Source: an uncultured Coriobacteriaceae bacterium | GTDB taxonomy: Bacteria; Actinomycetota; Coriobacteriia; Coriobacteriales; UMGS124 | Assembly (NCBI GenBank): GCA_902783515.1 | Contig: CACZRK010000088.1 | Span: 1 to 13,205 of the forward strand | Direction: 5' to 3' | DNA length: 13,205 nucleotides | Shown here: positions 1 to 6,825 of the stretch, piece by piece | Numbering within the stretch: position 1 is the first letter of the stretch | Layout: the number at the start of each line of letters is the position of its first letter | The notes under the pieces: model-generated | Database searches by the model: none | The model's input: only the letters and a program-made list of their open reading frames with translations | What the model was told of the DNA's origin: nothing | Program-made: the position numbers and the translations under genes

Positions 1-339
1 GTCGGCGGGCAGGCACGCCCGCACGCGCTGGGGACGCGTGGTGAGCAGGAAGAACCGCACGTCAGGCCGGGCGCGGATGACGTCCCAGGCCTCGTCGCGC
101 CAGGCGTCGGCCTCCTCTAGGAAGAAGTCCGAGGTCATGCACACGCGGATGAGCTCGCCGCTGCGCACCTTGTAGCCGCCGTCGCGTCGACGCTGCAGCG
201 GATAGTCAAAGCCGGCCTGGGCGCGGCGAACGCGTCGGCCGTCAAGACCGCGGGCTTGGTCGAGGAAGTACATGTAGCAGTTGTCGCACCCCTCGCTGCA
301 CTTGACGCAGCCGTGCCAGGGGTTCCAGATGTCGTGCAC
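1..339 (-). CDS. DUF5131 (phage Gp37/Gp68-like) protein, N-terminal part
   Basis: I read 113 codons on the minus strand, from a GTG at 339 to the window edge, so the C-terminal part is missing. The N-terminus has the pattern typical of DUF5131 proteins, NPWHGC followed by GCDNCYM, and further on RVCMTSDFFLEEADAWR and FFLLTTRPQR, also typical of the family. Within residues 14-21 the cysteines are spaced C-x3-C-x2-C, the spacing used by radical SAM enzymes to hold a 4Fe-4S cluster, with another cysteine at residue 11. The biochemical role of the family is not established to my knowledge, so I give none. The GTG start is supported by a GGAGGG/GGAGG-type ribosome binding site about 8 bases upstream and by the position of the NPWHGC motif. 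The gene lies 75 bases downstream of yigZ on the same strand, so the two may be co-transcribed. Confidence 0.8.
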   Translation of the reverse strand, partial: MHDIWNPWHGCVKCSEGCDNCYMYFLDQARGLDGRRVRRAQAGFDYPLQRRRDGGYKVRSGELIRVCMTSDFFLEEADAWRDEAWDVIRARPDVRFFLLTTRPQRVRACLPAD

Positions 340-414
340 GTGCGATGCCTCCCTCCGAGGGGTTGCGAGGCGGGCGGAGGGTGGGGCGCGACTCGCCCGG
401 AGCGTCTCGAGCGC

Positions 415-1032
415 TTAGAACACGGCGTCGATAGGGTCGCTCACCCGCGGGACGACCTCACCGCGGCCGACCTCGCGCAGTGCGTCCAGAAGGGGCTGCT
501 GCGTGCCGTCGAGCATGCGCAGGTCAAGCTCGACCGCGTCGGTGAAGCGCGTGTCGAGGACCTTGGCCCCCAGGTCGGCCGCGAGGCGCGCGACGCGCTC
601 GTAGAGGGGGTAGCCCACCCGGACGCTCACGTCCACGCAGCGCGAGACGCGGACGAGCCGCGCCGAGGCGACGGCCATGCGGGCGACCCCGGAGTAGGCG
701 CGCACCAGGCCGCCCGTGCCCAGGAGCGTGCCGCCGAAGTAGCGCGTCACCACGCAGCACACGTCCCGCAGGCCGCTGCCGCGCAGCACGTCGAGCACCG
801 GCGGGCCCGACGTCCCCTGAGGCTCGCCGTCGTCGCTGCGGCGCTCCCCGCCCAAGCGCAGCGACCACGCGTACACGTTGTGCCTGGCCAGCGGGTTCGC
901 CCCGCGGACCTCGTCGACGAGCGCCCGTGCCTCCTGCTCGCTGGTCACGTGGTCCAGCGTCGCGATGAAGCGGCTCGCCTTCTCTTCCAGCTCGGCCGTT
1001 GAGCGGCCGGCGACCGTCGTGTACGCATCCAT
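415..1032 (-). CDS. yigZ: YigZ/IMPACT family protein (UPF0029 plus DUF1949)
   Basis: This encodes 205 residues, matching the ~204 residues of Escherichia coli YigZ. The N-terminal UPF0029/IMPACT domain shows its two signatures: SDDGEPQGTSGPPVL (about residues 66-80) and VVTRYFGGTLLGTGGLVRAY (about 94-113). The remaining ~80 residues fit the ferredoxin-like DUF1949 domain. The family is related to eukaryotic IMPACT, a regulator of the translation kinase GCN2; the bacterial function is not settled. I chose the ATG at 1032 because it gives the family length and because a good extended -10 promoter lies only 8 bases upstream. Longer in-frame readings would pass through that promoter and extend well beyond the family length. 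No Shine-Dalgarno sequence precedes the start, which suggests a leaderless message. The upstream small membrane protein gene ends 43 bases away. Confidence 0.9.
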   Translation of the reverse strand: MDAYTTVAGRSTAELEEKASRFIATLDHVTSEQEARALVDEVRGANPLARHNVYAWSLRLGGERRSDDGEPQGTSGPPVLDVLRGSGLRDVCCVVTRYFGGTLLGTGGLVRAYSGVARMAVASARLVRVSRCVDVSVRVGYPLYERVARLAADLGAKVLDTRFTDAVELDLRMLDGTQQPLLDALREVGRGEVVPRVSDPIDAVF

Positions 1033-1040
1033 GGGTACGG

Positions 1041-1049
1041 AGTATAGCA
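1041..1049 (-). promoter_or_regulatory. Extended -10 promoter for yigZ, probably leaderless
   Basis: On the minus strand the sequence reads TGCTATACT: a consensus-like -10 hexamer TATACT (1046-1041) preceded by TGn, the extended -10 element. Eight bases separate the hexamer from the ATG of yigZ, so transcription would begin at or within a base or two of the start codon. A -35 match (TTGTCG, 1065-1060) sits only 13 bases upstream, too close to count. The absence of a ribosome binding site fits this arrangement. Not tested by any mapping of transcript ends. Confidence 0.5.
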
Positions 1050-1075
1050 GCCGGCGACACGACAACGCGGTGCCG

Positions 1076-1294
1076 CTATCTCGCCACGAGCACGACCACC
1101 ACCACGACCAGCGCGACGAGCACCGCGAGGCCGACAACCAGGGCCCAGCCGCGGGCATACCACCGCGCGTCCAGTCGACGCCCCTGCTCGCTCACGACGA
1201 CGTGGCCGTCGGCGTCGCGCTTGACGTCGGACGCGGCGCCCTTCCAGTAGTCGTCCTTCCCCTCGTCCCACTTCTCGTCGTCATACTCGATCAT
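1076..1294 (-). CDS. Small tail-anchored membrane protein, 72 aa
   Basis: The ATG at 1294 has a strong GAGGGGG ribosome binding site 9 bases upstream, and the frame closes with TAG at 1076. The predicted protein has a hydrophilic, acidic N-terminal half (residues 1-18 start MIEYDDEKWDEGKDDYW) and a single hydrophobic segment at about residues 50-70, rich in valine and leucine with six valines in a row. It ends in Ala-Arg. With no signal peptide and the only membrane segment at the extreme C-terminus, it looks tail-anchored with the charged domain in the cytoplasm. I do not recognise a family. It is divergent from narK and upstream of yigZ. Longer in-frame upstream extensions run through the spacer and lack protein-like character, so I prefer this short start. 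Confidence 0.7.
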   Translation of the reverse strand: MIEYDDEKWDEGKDDYWKGAASDVKRDADGHVVVSEQGRRLDARWYARGWALVVGLAVLVALVVVVVVLVAR

Positions 1295-1658
1295 TGGAAC
1301 GCACCCCCTCACGCTACGGTATGCCGCGACGGCGCACGCGTCAACGCAGGCGCTGTCGTCCACGAGAGACAACGGGTCGCGCGTGGTAAGCGCACCTGGC
1401 TCGCCGCCGCCCGCCCGACCTTCTCGACGCCATGCCCCATCTCTAGGGATCCTCCCCACCCGCGATAGGGACTTCCCTGATTCGCGACGACGGGCCCGTT
1501 CATAGACTCGGTCGTGGAAGGGGGACCTCCGTCCCGACCGCGCGGGCGCGCCACGCGTCCGCACCGCGACCGGCGCGTCGTTCCCCCGATCACCGACAGC
1601 CCCGCCCGCGCCGCGCGCGGCACCGGGGAACCGATCGCACGGGAAGAGGGATCGCACG
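1295..1658. other. Divergent spacer between the small membrane protein gene and narK
   Basis: No convincing gene lies in these 364 bases. The part near 1300-1310 holds the ribosome binding site of the leftward gene. Between about 1445 and 1540 there is a cluster of short symmetrical elements: AGGGA-ct-TCCCT (1467-1478), a perfect palindrome ACGGGCCCGT (1490-1499), and a small hairpin GGGAC-ctcc-GTCCC (1522-1535) that can be flanked by CGGTC (1509-1513) and GACCG (1536-1540). The narK ribosome binding site, GAGGGA, is at the right end. The stretch from 1320 to 1440 shows nothing I can name. Confidence 0.6.
1467..1508 (+). promoter_or_regulatory. Candidate narK/nar promoter with upstream inverted repeat
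   Basis: TAGACT at 1503-1508 matches the -10 consensus at four of six positions, while the -35 position holds only a poor TTCGCG. Promoters with poor -35 boxes often need an activator. The inverted repeat AGGGA-ct-TCCCT is centred about 42 bases upstream of the expected start site (~1515), the spacing used by class II activators such as FNR. The repeat is not an FNR consensus (TTGAT-N4-ATCAA). A second palindrome, ACGGGCCCGT (1490-1499), lies between the -35 and -10 positions, where a repressor would interfere. The spacing argument depends on a weak -10 call. Confidence 0.3.
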
Positions 1659-2993
1659 ATGGCACAAGGCGGTACGACGGCGTCGGAGACGCTGGGCGCG
1701 CTGGGGCCAAACCCCACGCGCAAGGAGATCCTCGCACATTGGGAGCCCGAGGACGCACAGTTCTGGGAGCGGTACGGCAGGGGCGTCGCGAACCGCAACC
1801 TGACCGTCTCGGTCATCGCGCTGCTGGTGGCGTTCTGTATCAACACGCTCGCGGCCGTCGTGAGCGCGCGCCTGAACGCCGCGGGCTTCTCGTTCACCTC
1901 GGGGCAGCTCTTCCTGCTCACTGCCCTGCCCGGCCTCATCGGCGCCACGGGGCGCCTGGTCTACACGTACCTGCCGGCCATCTTCGGCGGCAGGAACTTC
2001 ACCTTCGTGAGCACCGCCGTGCTGCTCGTCCCGCTGGTCGGGCTGGGCGTCGCCGTGCAGGACCCCTCCACGCCGTTCTGGCTGTTCGCGGTGTGGTTCG
2101 CGCTCATCGGCCTGGCGCTGTCCAACTTCTCGGCGTCCATGGCCAACATCGGCTTCTTCTTCCCGATCGCCAGGAAGGGCACGGCCAACGGCCTGAACGC
2201 CGGCATCAGCAACCTCGGCGTCGCCGTCACCTACTTCGTGACGCCCATCGTGATCGGCACGTCGCTGGGCCTGGGCGCAGGCACCACGACGCCGGCCGGC
2301 ACGGTCATGTACCTGCAGAACGCCTGCTTCGTGTGGGTCATCCCCACGATCGTCGCACTCGTGCTCGTCGCGCTGTTCATGGACAACCTGCCCATGCCCC
2401 GGCAGAGCGTGCGCGACATGGCGCAGATTTTCAAGAACAAGCACACGTGGTTCATGACGGTCATTTACACCTGCGGCTTCGGCTCGTTCATCGGCTACTC
2501 GATGGCGCTCGCCCTCATCATCGGCAAGGTGTTCCCCTCCGTGGACGCGAGCTACATGATGTTCCTCGGGCCGCTCATCGGCGCCGGCATCCGCCCGGTC
2601 GGCGGGTGGCTGGCCGACAAGGTGGACTCGGGCGCCAAGGTCACGTTCGTCTCGCTGCTCGTCATGCTCGCCGCAACCGTCGTCGTCATCCTGGGCATCC
2701 GCGCGGACAACTTCGCGCTGTTCTTCGGCGCCTTCCTCGTGCTGTTCATGACGACCGGCTTCATCAACGGCGCCTCGTTCCGCATGATCCCCAACATCTT
2801 CCGCGACCGGGCGCAGGCGTCGCAGGTCACGGGCTTCACCGCCGGCATCGCCGCGTACGGCGCGTTCATCATCCCGATCCTGTTCAGGAGCAACTACCTC
2901 ACCGCGCTCGTGATCCTCGCGGCGTTCACCGCGGTCACGCTGGTCCTGACCTGGGTCGTCTACACGCGACCGAACGCGGAGGTCAAGTGCTAG
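1659..2993 (+). CDS. narK: Nitrate/nitrite transporter NarK (MFS, NNP family)
   Basis: This inner-membrane carrier of 444 residues has the expected 12 hydrophobic segments. The cytoplasmic N-terminus reads NPTRKEILAHWEPEDAQFW followed by RNL, the characteristic NarK opening. The two arginines that bind nitrate in E. coli NarK (R89, R305) have counterparts at R99 (in ATGRLVYTYL) and R312 (in GIRPVGGWLAD). Both nitrate signature regions are present: the Gly/Asn-rich segment around 151-187 (SNFSASMANIGFFFP, then GLNAGISNLG) and TTGFINGASFRMIPNIF at about 365-381. It would import nitrate for the reductase and probably export nitrite in exchange. The ATG at 1659 has GAGGGA 7 bases upstream. It stands 127 bases ahead of narG with no terminator-like hairpin between, so transcription probably continues into narG. 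Confidence 0.95.
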   Translation: MAQGGTTASETLGALGPNPTRKEILAHWEPEDAQFWERYGRGVANRNLTVSVIALLVAFCINTLAAVVSARLNAAGFSFTSGQLFLLTALPGLIGATGRLVYTYLPAIFGGRNFTFVSTAVLLVPLVGLGVAVQDPSTPFWLFAVWFALIGLALSNFSASMANIGFFFPIARKGTANGLNAGISNLGVAVTYFVTPIVIGTSLGLGAGTTTPAGTVMYLQNACFVWVIPTIVALVLVALFMDNLPMPRQSVRDMAQIFKNKHTWFMTVIYTCGFGSFIGYSMALALIIGKVFPSVDASYMMFLGPLIGAGIRPVGGWLADKVDSGAKVTFVSLLVMLAATVVVILGIRADNFALFFGAFLVLFMTTGFINGASFRMIPNIFRDRAQASQVTGFTAGIAAYGAFIIPILFRSNYLTALVILAAFTAVTLVLTWVVYTRPNAEVKC

Positions 2994-3120
2994 CGACGAG
3001 GCGCTGACCCACCGCACGGCACGCGCGCCGACGCGCACGCCGACGCACACACACACGCACGCGTCACCGCACGTCACAACACGCATCACCCGACATCGAT
3101 CAAAGGGACAGGAGAGGGAC
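2994..3120 (+). other. narK-narG spacer with narG ribosome binding site
   Basis: The 127-base gap holds no gene and no hairpin that would stop transcription. Its middle is alternating purine-pyrimidine sequence (separate entry). The right end has AGGAGAGGG directly ahead of the narG ATG, a strong ribosome binding site. A half-site ATCAA occurs at about 3098-3102, but its expected partner is missing, so I do not call an FNR site. I see no good -10 element, which favours read-through from narK. Confidence 0.6.
3019..3064 (+). repeat. Alternating purine-pyrimidine (CG/CA) tracts
   Basis: Three runs of strictly alternating purine and pyrimidine lie here: 3019-3028 and 3031-3040 (each 10 bases) and 3043-3064 (22 bases, including a (CA)n core). 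Two copies of GCCGACGC at 3027-3034 and 3039-3046 give a 12-base period. Such sequence can adopt Z-DNA under negative supercoiling. Whether it does so here, or is only slippage-prone filler, cannot be told from the sequence. Confidence 0.6.
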
Positions 3121-6100
3121 ATGGGAGGTCTGTTCGGCAGGCACAACCACATCAGGCGCGCCGACGAGCCCGCCAGCGACAAGGGCGCGCACCAGACCGT
3201 GCGCGAGGGCGGCCGCGAGTGGGAGGACATGTACGAGGGGCGCTGGGCGCACGACAAGCGCGTCCGCTCCACGCACGGCGTCAACTGCACCGGCTCCTGC
3301 AGCTGGGAGATCTTCGTCAAGAACGGCATCGTCACCTGGGAGAACCAGGCGCACGACTACCCGGAGACCGCCGAGGACATGCCCGACTTCGAGCCTCGCG
3401 GCTGCCCGCGCGGCGCGTCGTTCAGCTGGTACCTCTACAGCCCGCTGCGCATCAAGTACCCCTACATCCGCAAGGAGCTCGCCGAGCTCTGGCGCGCGGC
3501 GCGGCGCGAGTGCGGCGGCGCCCTGGAGGCGTGGCGCAGCATCGCGAGCGACCCGGAGAAGCAGGCGCGCTACAAGGACGCGCGCGGCCTGGGCGGCTTC
3601 GTCCGCTCCACGTGGGAGGAGGCCACCGAGATCGTCGCGAGCTCGCTGCTGTACACGGCCTACGAGTACGGCCCCGACCGCAACTTCGGCTTCTCGGTCA
3701 TCCCGGCCATGTCCATGCTGTCCTACGCCGCCGGCGCGCGGTTCAACCAGCTCATGGGCGGCGCCCAGCTCTCGTTCTACGACTGGTACGCCGACCTGCC
3801 CCCGGCAAGCCCGCAGGTCTGGGGCGACCAGACCGACGTGCCGGAGAGCTCCGACTGGTACAACGCCGGCTACCTCATGATGTGGGGCTCCAACGTCCCG
3901 CAGACCCGCACACCCGACGCCCACTTCATGACCGAGGTGCGCTACAAGGGCACCAAGGTCGTGGCCGTCTCCCCCGACTACGCGGAGTTCTGCGAGTTCG
4001 CCGACACCTGGCTCTCGCCCAACGTGGGCACCGACTCCGCGCTCGCGATGGCCATGGGCCACGTCATCCTCAACGAGTACTACGTCCAGCGGCCCGAGCC
4101 CTTCTTCCTGGACTACGCGCGCCAGTACACCGACATGCCGTTCCTCGTCATGATGGACTTTGACGCCTCGGGCGCCTACCAGCCCGGCCGCTTCCTGACC
4201 GGCGCGGACATGGGCGAGGCGGTCGCGGAGGGCGACGGCCAGGACCCGGCGTTCAACTACTATGTCATCGATGAGACCGCGGACACGCCGGTCATCCCCA
4301 ACGGCACGATGGGCGACCGCTACGGCCGGCCCGGCTCCTGGAACCTGCGCATGGAGGACCACGTGACCGGCGCGCCGATCGCGCCGGCGCTCTCGGTGAT
4401 CCAGACGCGCGACGAGGTCGTGCCCGTGCGCTTCCCGTACTTCGGCAGCGACGCCGCGGCGACCTTCACCCGCAACGTCCCGGCGCGCCGCGTCACGCTC
4501 GCCAACGGCACCCGTCGCCTCGTGACCACCGTGCACGACCTGCTGCTCGCGCAGTACGGCGTGGACCGCGGCCTGGGCGGCGCGTGCGCCAGCGGCTACG
4601 ACGACGCGTCAACCCCGTTCACCCCGGCCTGGCAGCAGGGCATCACCGGTGTGGACGCGCAGCAGGTCATCAATGTCGCCCGCGAGTTCGCGGACAACTC
4701 CGTGCGCACCCACGGCCGCAGCATGATCATCATGGGCGCCGGCGTGAACCACTGGTACCACGCCGACGACATGTACCGCACGATCCTGAACGTCCTGCTC
4801 TTCTGCGCGACCGAGGGCCGCAACGGCGGCGGCTGGGCGCACTACGTCGGCCAGGAGAAGCTCCGCCCGCAGGAGGGCTGGGCGACCATCATGACGGCAG
4901 GCGACTGGCAGAAGCCGCCCAGGCTGCAGAACGCGACCTCGTTCTTCTACTTCGCCACCGACCAGTGGCGCAGCGACGAGATCGACACGGCCGACCTCGC
5001 CTCCCCGCTGCGCACCCCGCGCTATCACCACAGCGGCGACTACAACGTCATGGCGGCCCGCCTCGGCTGGCTGCCCAGCTACCCGACCTTCTCGACGTCG
5101 GGGTCGCAGATCGTGTCTGACGCGCGCGCCGCGGGCGCCACGGACGACGCGGGCATCAGGGACTACGTCGTGGGGGCGCTGAAGGACGGGCGCCTGGACT
5201 TCGCCGTCGCCGACCCGGACGCCCCGCAGAACTTCCCGCGCAACCTGATCGTGTGGCGCACCAACCTGCTGGGCTCCTCGGCCAAGGGCAACGAGTACTT
5301 CCTGAAGTACCTGCTCGGCGCGAAGAGCGCGGTGCTGGAGGACGAGACCATGGCCGCCGAGCCGACGGAGATCCGCGTCCGCCCGTCCGAGGAGGCGCAG
5401 GGCAAGCTGGACCTGCTCGTGAGCCTTGACTTCCGCATGACGACGACACCGCTGTACTCCGACATCGTGCTGCCCACGGCCACCTGGTACGAGAAGACCG
5501 ACCTGTCCTCCACCGACATGCACCCCTTCGTGCACCCGTTCTCGCCGGCCGTGAGCCCGGCGTGGGAGTCCCGGACCGACTGGGACATCTTCCGCGCGCT
5601 GGCCGCCGCCGTGAGCCGCGTCGCGACCGAGGCGCACCTGGAGCCGCTGGACGACGTGGTGGCCGTGCCGCTGCAGCACGACTCCGCCGGCGAGCTCGCG
5701 CAGCCGGGCGGCGTCATCCGCGACTGGGCGCGCGGCGAGTGCGAGCCGGTGCCCGGCAAGACGATGCCGAGCCTCGTCCACGTCGTGCGCGACTACACGA
5801 AGACCTACGACAAGTGGGTCGCGCTGGGCCCCGGCGCCGGCACGCGCGCGGGCACCAAGGGCGTCTCGTGGGACGTCGCGCCCGAGTACGCCTGGCTCGC
5901 GCAGCGCAACGGCACGATCCACGACGCGAGCCTGGTCAGCGACGGCATGCCGTCCATCGAGGGCGCGGAGCAGGCGTGCGACGCGGTGCTCGCGCTCTCC
6001 ACGGCCACGAACGGCCGGCTGGCGCACGAGAGCTTCCGCGCGCTGGAGGGGGCGACCGGCCTGGACGGCCTCACCGACCTCGTGCGGGGCGACGAGGGCT

Positions 6101-6825
6101 ACCGCGTGACCTACGCCGACACGCAGGTGCGCCCGCAGAAGACGCTCACGACGCCGGCGTTCACGGGCTCCTCGACGAACCGCCGCTACACGCCGTTCAC
6201 GATGAGCATCGAGCAGCGGGTCCCCTTCCGCACCATCACCGGCCGTCAGAGCCTCTACCTGGACCACGAGCTCATGCAGGAGTGGGGCGAGGGCCTGGCC
6301 ACCTACAAGCCGATCCTGGACTACACGCCGCTCAAGCTCGCCCATGACGCGCGGGGCGCCCGCGAGCTCACGCTCAAGTACCTGACGCCCCACAACAAGT
6401 GGAGCACGCACAGCATGTACTTTGACAACCAGCAGCTGCTCACGCTGTTCCGCGGCGGCCAGAGCGTCTGGCTCAACGAGGAGGACGCCGCGAGCGCCGG
6501 CATCGCCGACAACGATTGGGTGGAGCTGTTCAACCGCAACGGCGTCGTGGCCGCCCGCTGCGTGACGTCCGCCCGCATCCCCCGCGGCTCGGTGTTCATG
6601 TACCACGCCCAGGACCGCCACATCAACGTCCCGGGCACGACGCTCACCGGCACGCGCGGCAGCTCGCACAACGGCCCGACGCACATCCACGTGAAGCCGA
6701 CGCACATGATCGGCGGCTACGGCCAGCTGAGCTACGGCTTCAACTACTACGGGACCACCGGCAACCAGCGCGACATCATGGTCGTCGTCCGCAAGATGGA
6801 GAGGGTTGATTGGCTTGAGGATTAG
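3121..6825 (+). CDS. narG: Respiratory nitrate reductase alpha subunit NarG
   Basis: The 1234-residue protein aligns end to end with E. coli NarG (1247). It reduces nitrate to nitrite at a Mo-bis-MGD centre using electrons from NarH. The FS0 cluster ligands are visible as H52, C56, C60 and C95 (THGVNCTGSC, then PRGCPRG), the His form typical of NarG. The Mo ligand corresponding to E. coli Asp222 is D225, in DWYADLPPASPQ. WGSNVPQTRTPDAHF, THGRSMIIMGAG and GGGWAHYVGQEKLRP mark the cofactor-binding domains, and GGYGQLSYGFNYYGTTG the C-terminal one. There is no Tat signal at the N-terminus (MGGLFGRHNHIRRADEP has no following hydrophobic stretch), so the enzyme faces the cytoplasm, unlike the Tat-exported archaeal type. 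The start follows AGGAGAGGG. The end overlaps narH by 11 bases. Confidence 0.98.
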   Translation: MGGLFGRHNHIRRADEPASDKGAHQTVREGGREWEDMYEGRWAHDKRVRSTHGVNCTGSCSWEIFVKNGIVTWENQAHDYPETAEDMPDFEPRGCPRGASFSWYLYSPLRIKYPYIRKELAELWRAARRECGGALEAWRSIASDPEKQARYKDARGLGGFVRSTWEEATEIVASSLLYTAYEYGPDRNFGFSVIPAMSMLSYAAGARFNQLMGGAQLSFYDWYADLPPASPQVWGDQTDVPESSDWYNAGYLMMWGSNVPQTRTPDAHFMTEVRYKGTKVVAVSPDYAEFCEFADTWLSPNVGTDSALAMAMGHVILNEYYVQRPEPFFLDYARQYTDMPFLVMMDFDASGAYQPGRFLTGADMGEAVAEGDGQDPAFNYYVIDETADTPVIPNGTMGDRYGRPGSWNLRMEDHVTGAPIAPALSVIQTRDEVVPVRFPYFGSDAAATFTRNVPARRVTLANGTRRLVTTVHDLLLAQYGVDRGLGGACASGYDDASTPFTPAWQQGITGVDAQQVINVAREFADNSVRTHGRSMIIMGAGVNHWYHADDMYRTILNVLLFCATEGRNGGGWAHYVGQEKLRPQEGWATIMTAGDWQKPPRLQNATSFFYFATDQWRSDEIDTADLASPLRTPRYHHSGDYNVMAARLGWLPSYPTFSTSGSQIVSDARAAGATDDAGIRDYVVGALKDGRLDFAVADPDAPQNFPRNLIVWRTNLLGSSAKGNEYFLKYLLGAKSAVLEDETMAAEPTEIRVRPSEEAQGKLDLLVSLDFRMTTTPLYSDIVLPTATWYEKTDLSSTDMHPFVHPFSPAVSPAWESRTDWDIFRALAAAVSRVATEAHLEPLDDVVAVPLQHDSAGELAQPGGVIRDWARGECEPVPGKTMPSLVHVVRDYTKTYDKWVALGPGAGTRAGTKGVSWDVAPEYAWLAQRNGTIHDASLVSDGMPSIEGAEQACDAVLALSTATNGRLAHESFRALEGATGLDGLTDLVRGDEGYRVTYADTQVRPQKTLTTPAFTGSSTNRRYTPFTMSIEQRVPFRTITGRQSLYLDHELMQEWGEGLATYKPILDYTPLKLAHDARGARELTLKYLTPHNKWSTHSMYFDNQQLLTLFRGGQSVWLNEEDAASAGIADNDWVELFNRNGVVAARCVTSARIPRGSVFMYHAQDRHINVPGTTLTGTRGSSHNGPTHIHVKPTHMIGGYGQLSYGFNYYGTTGNQRDIMVVVRKMERVDWLED
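6798..6805 (+). promoter_or_regulatory. Ribosome binding site that fixes the narH TTG start
   Basis: GGAGAGGG inside the last codons of narG lies 9 bases ahead of the TTG at 6815, ideal spacing. An alternative in-frame TTG at 6806 begins immediately after this motif and would leave no spacer, so it is unlikely to be used. Confidence 0.75.

Noticed and set aside
3086..3103. FNR-type site ahead of narG (ATCAA half-site)
   Set aside because: The partner half reads CCGAC instead of TTGAT, only two of five matches, which is not enough.
1590..3335. 581-residue minus-strand frame opposite narK
   Set aside because: Composition is dominated by Asp/Glu/Arg/His repeats with no recognisable domain; the plus-strand NarK frame explains the region.
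6806..6814. narH start at the upstream TTG (6806)
   Set aside because: It directly abuts the purine-rich site with no spacer and adds three residues not seen in E. coli NarH; the TTG at 6815 fits both criteria.
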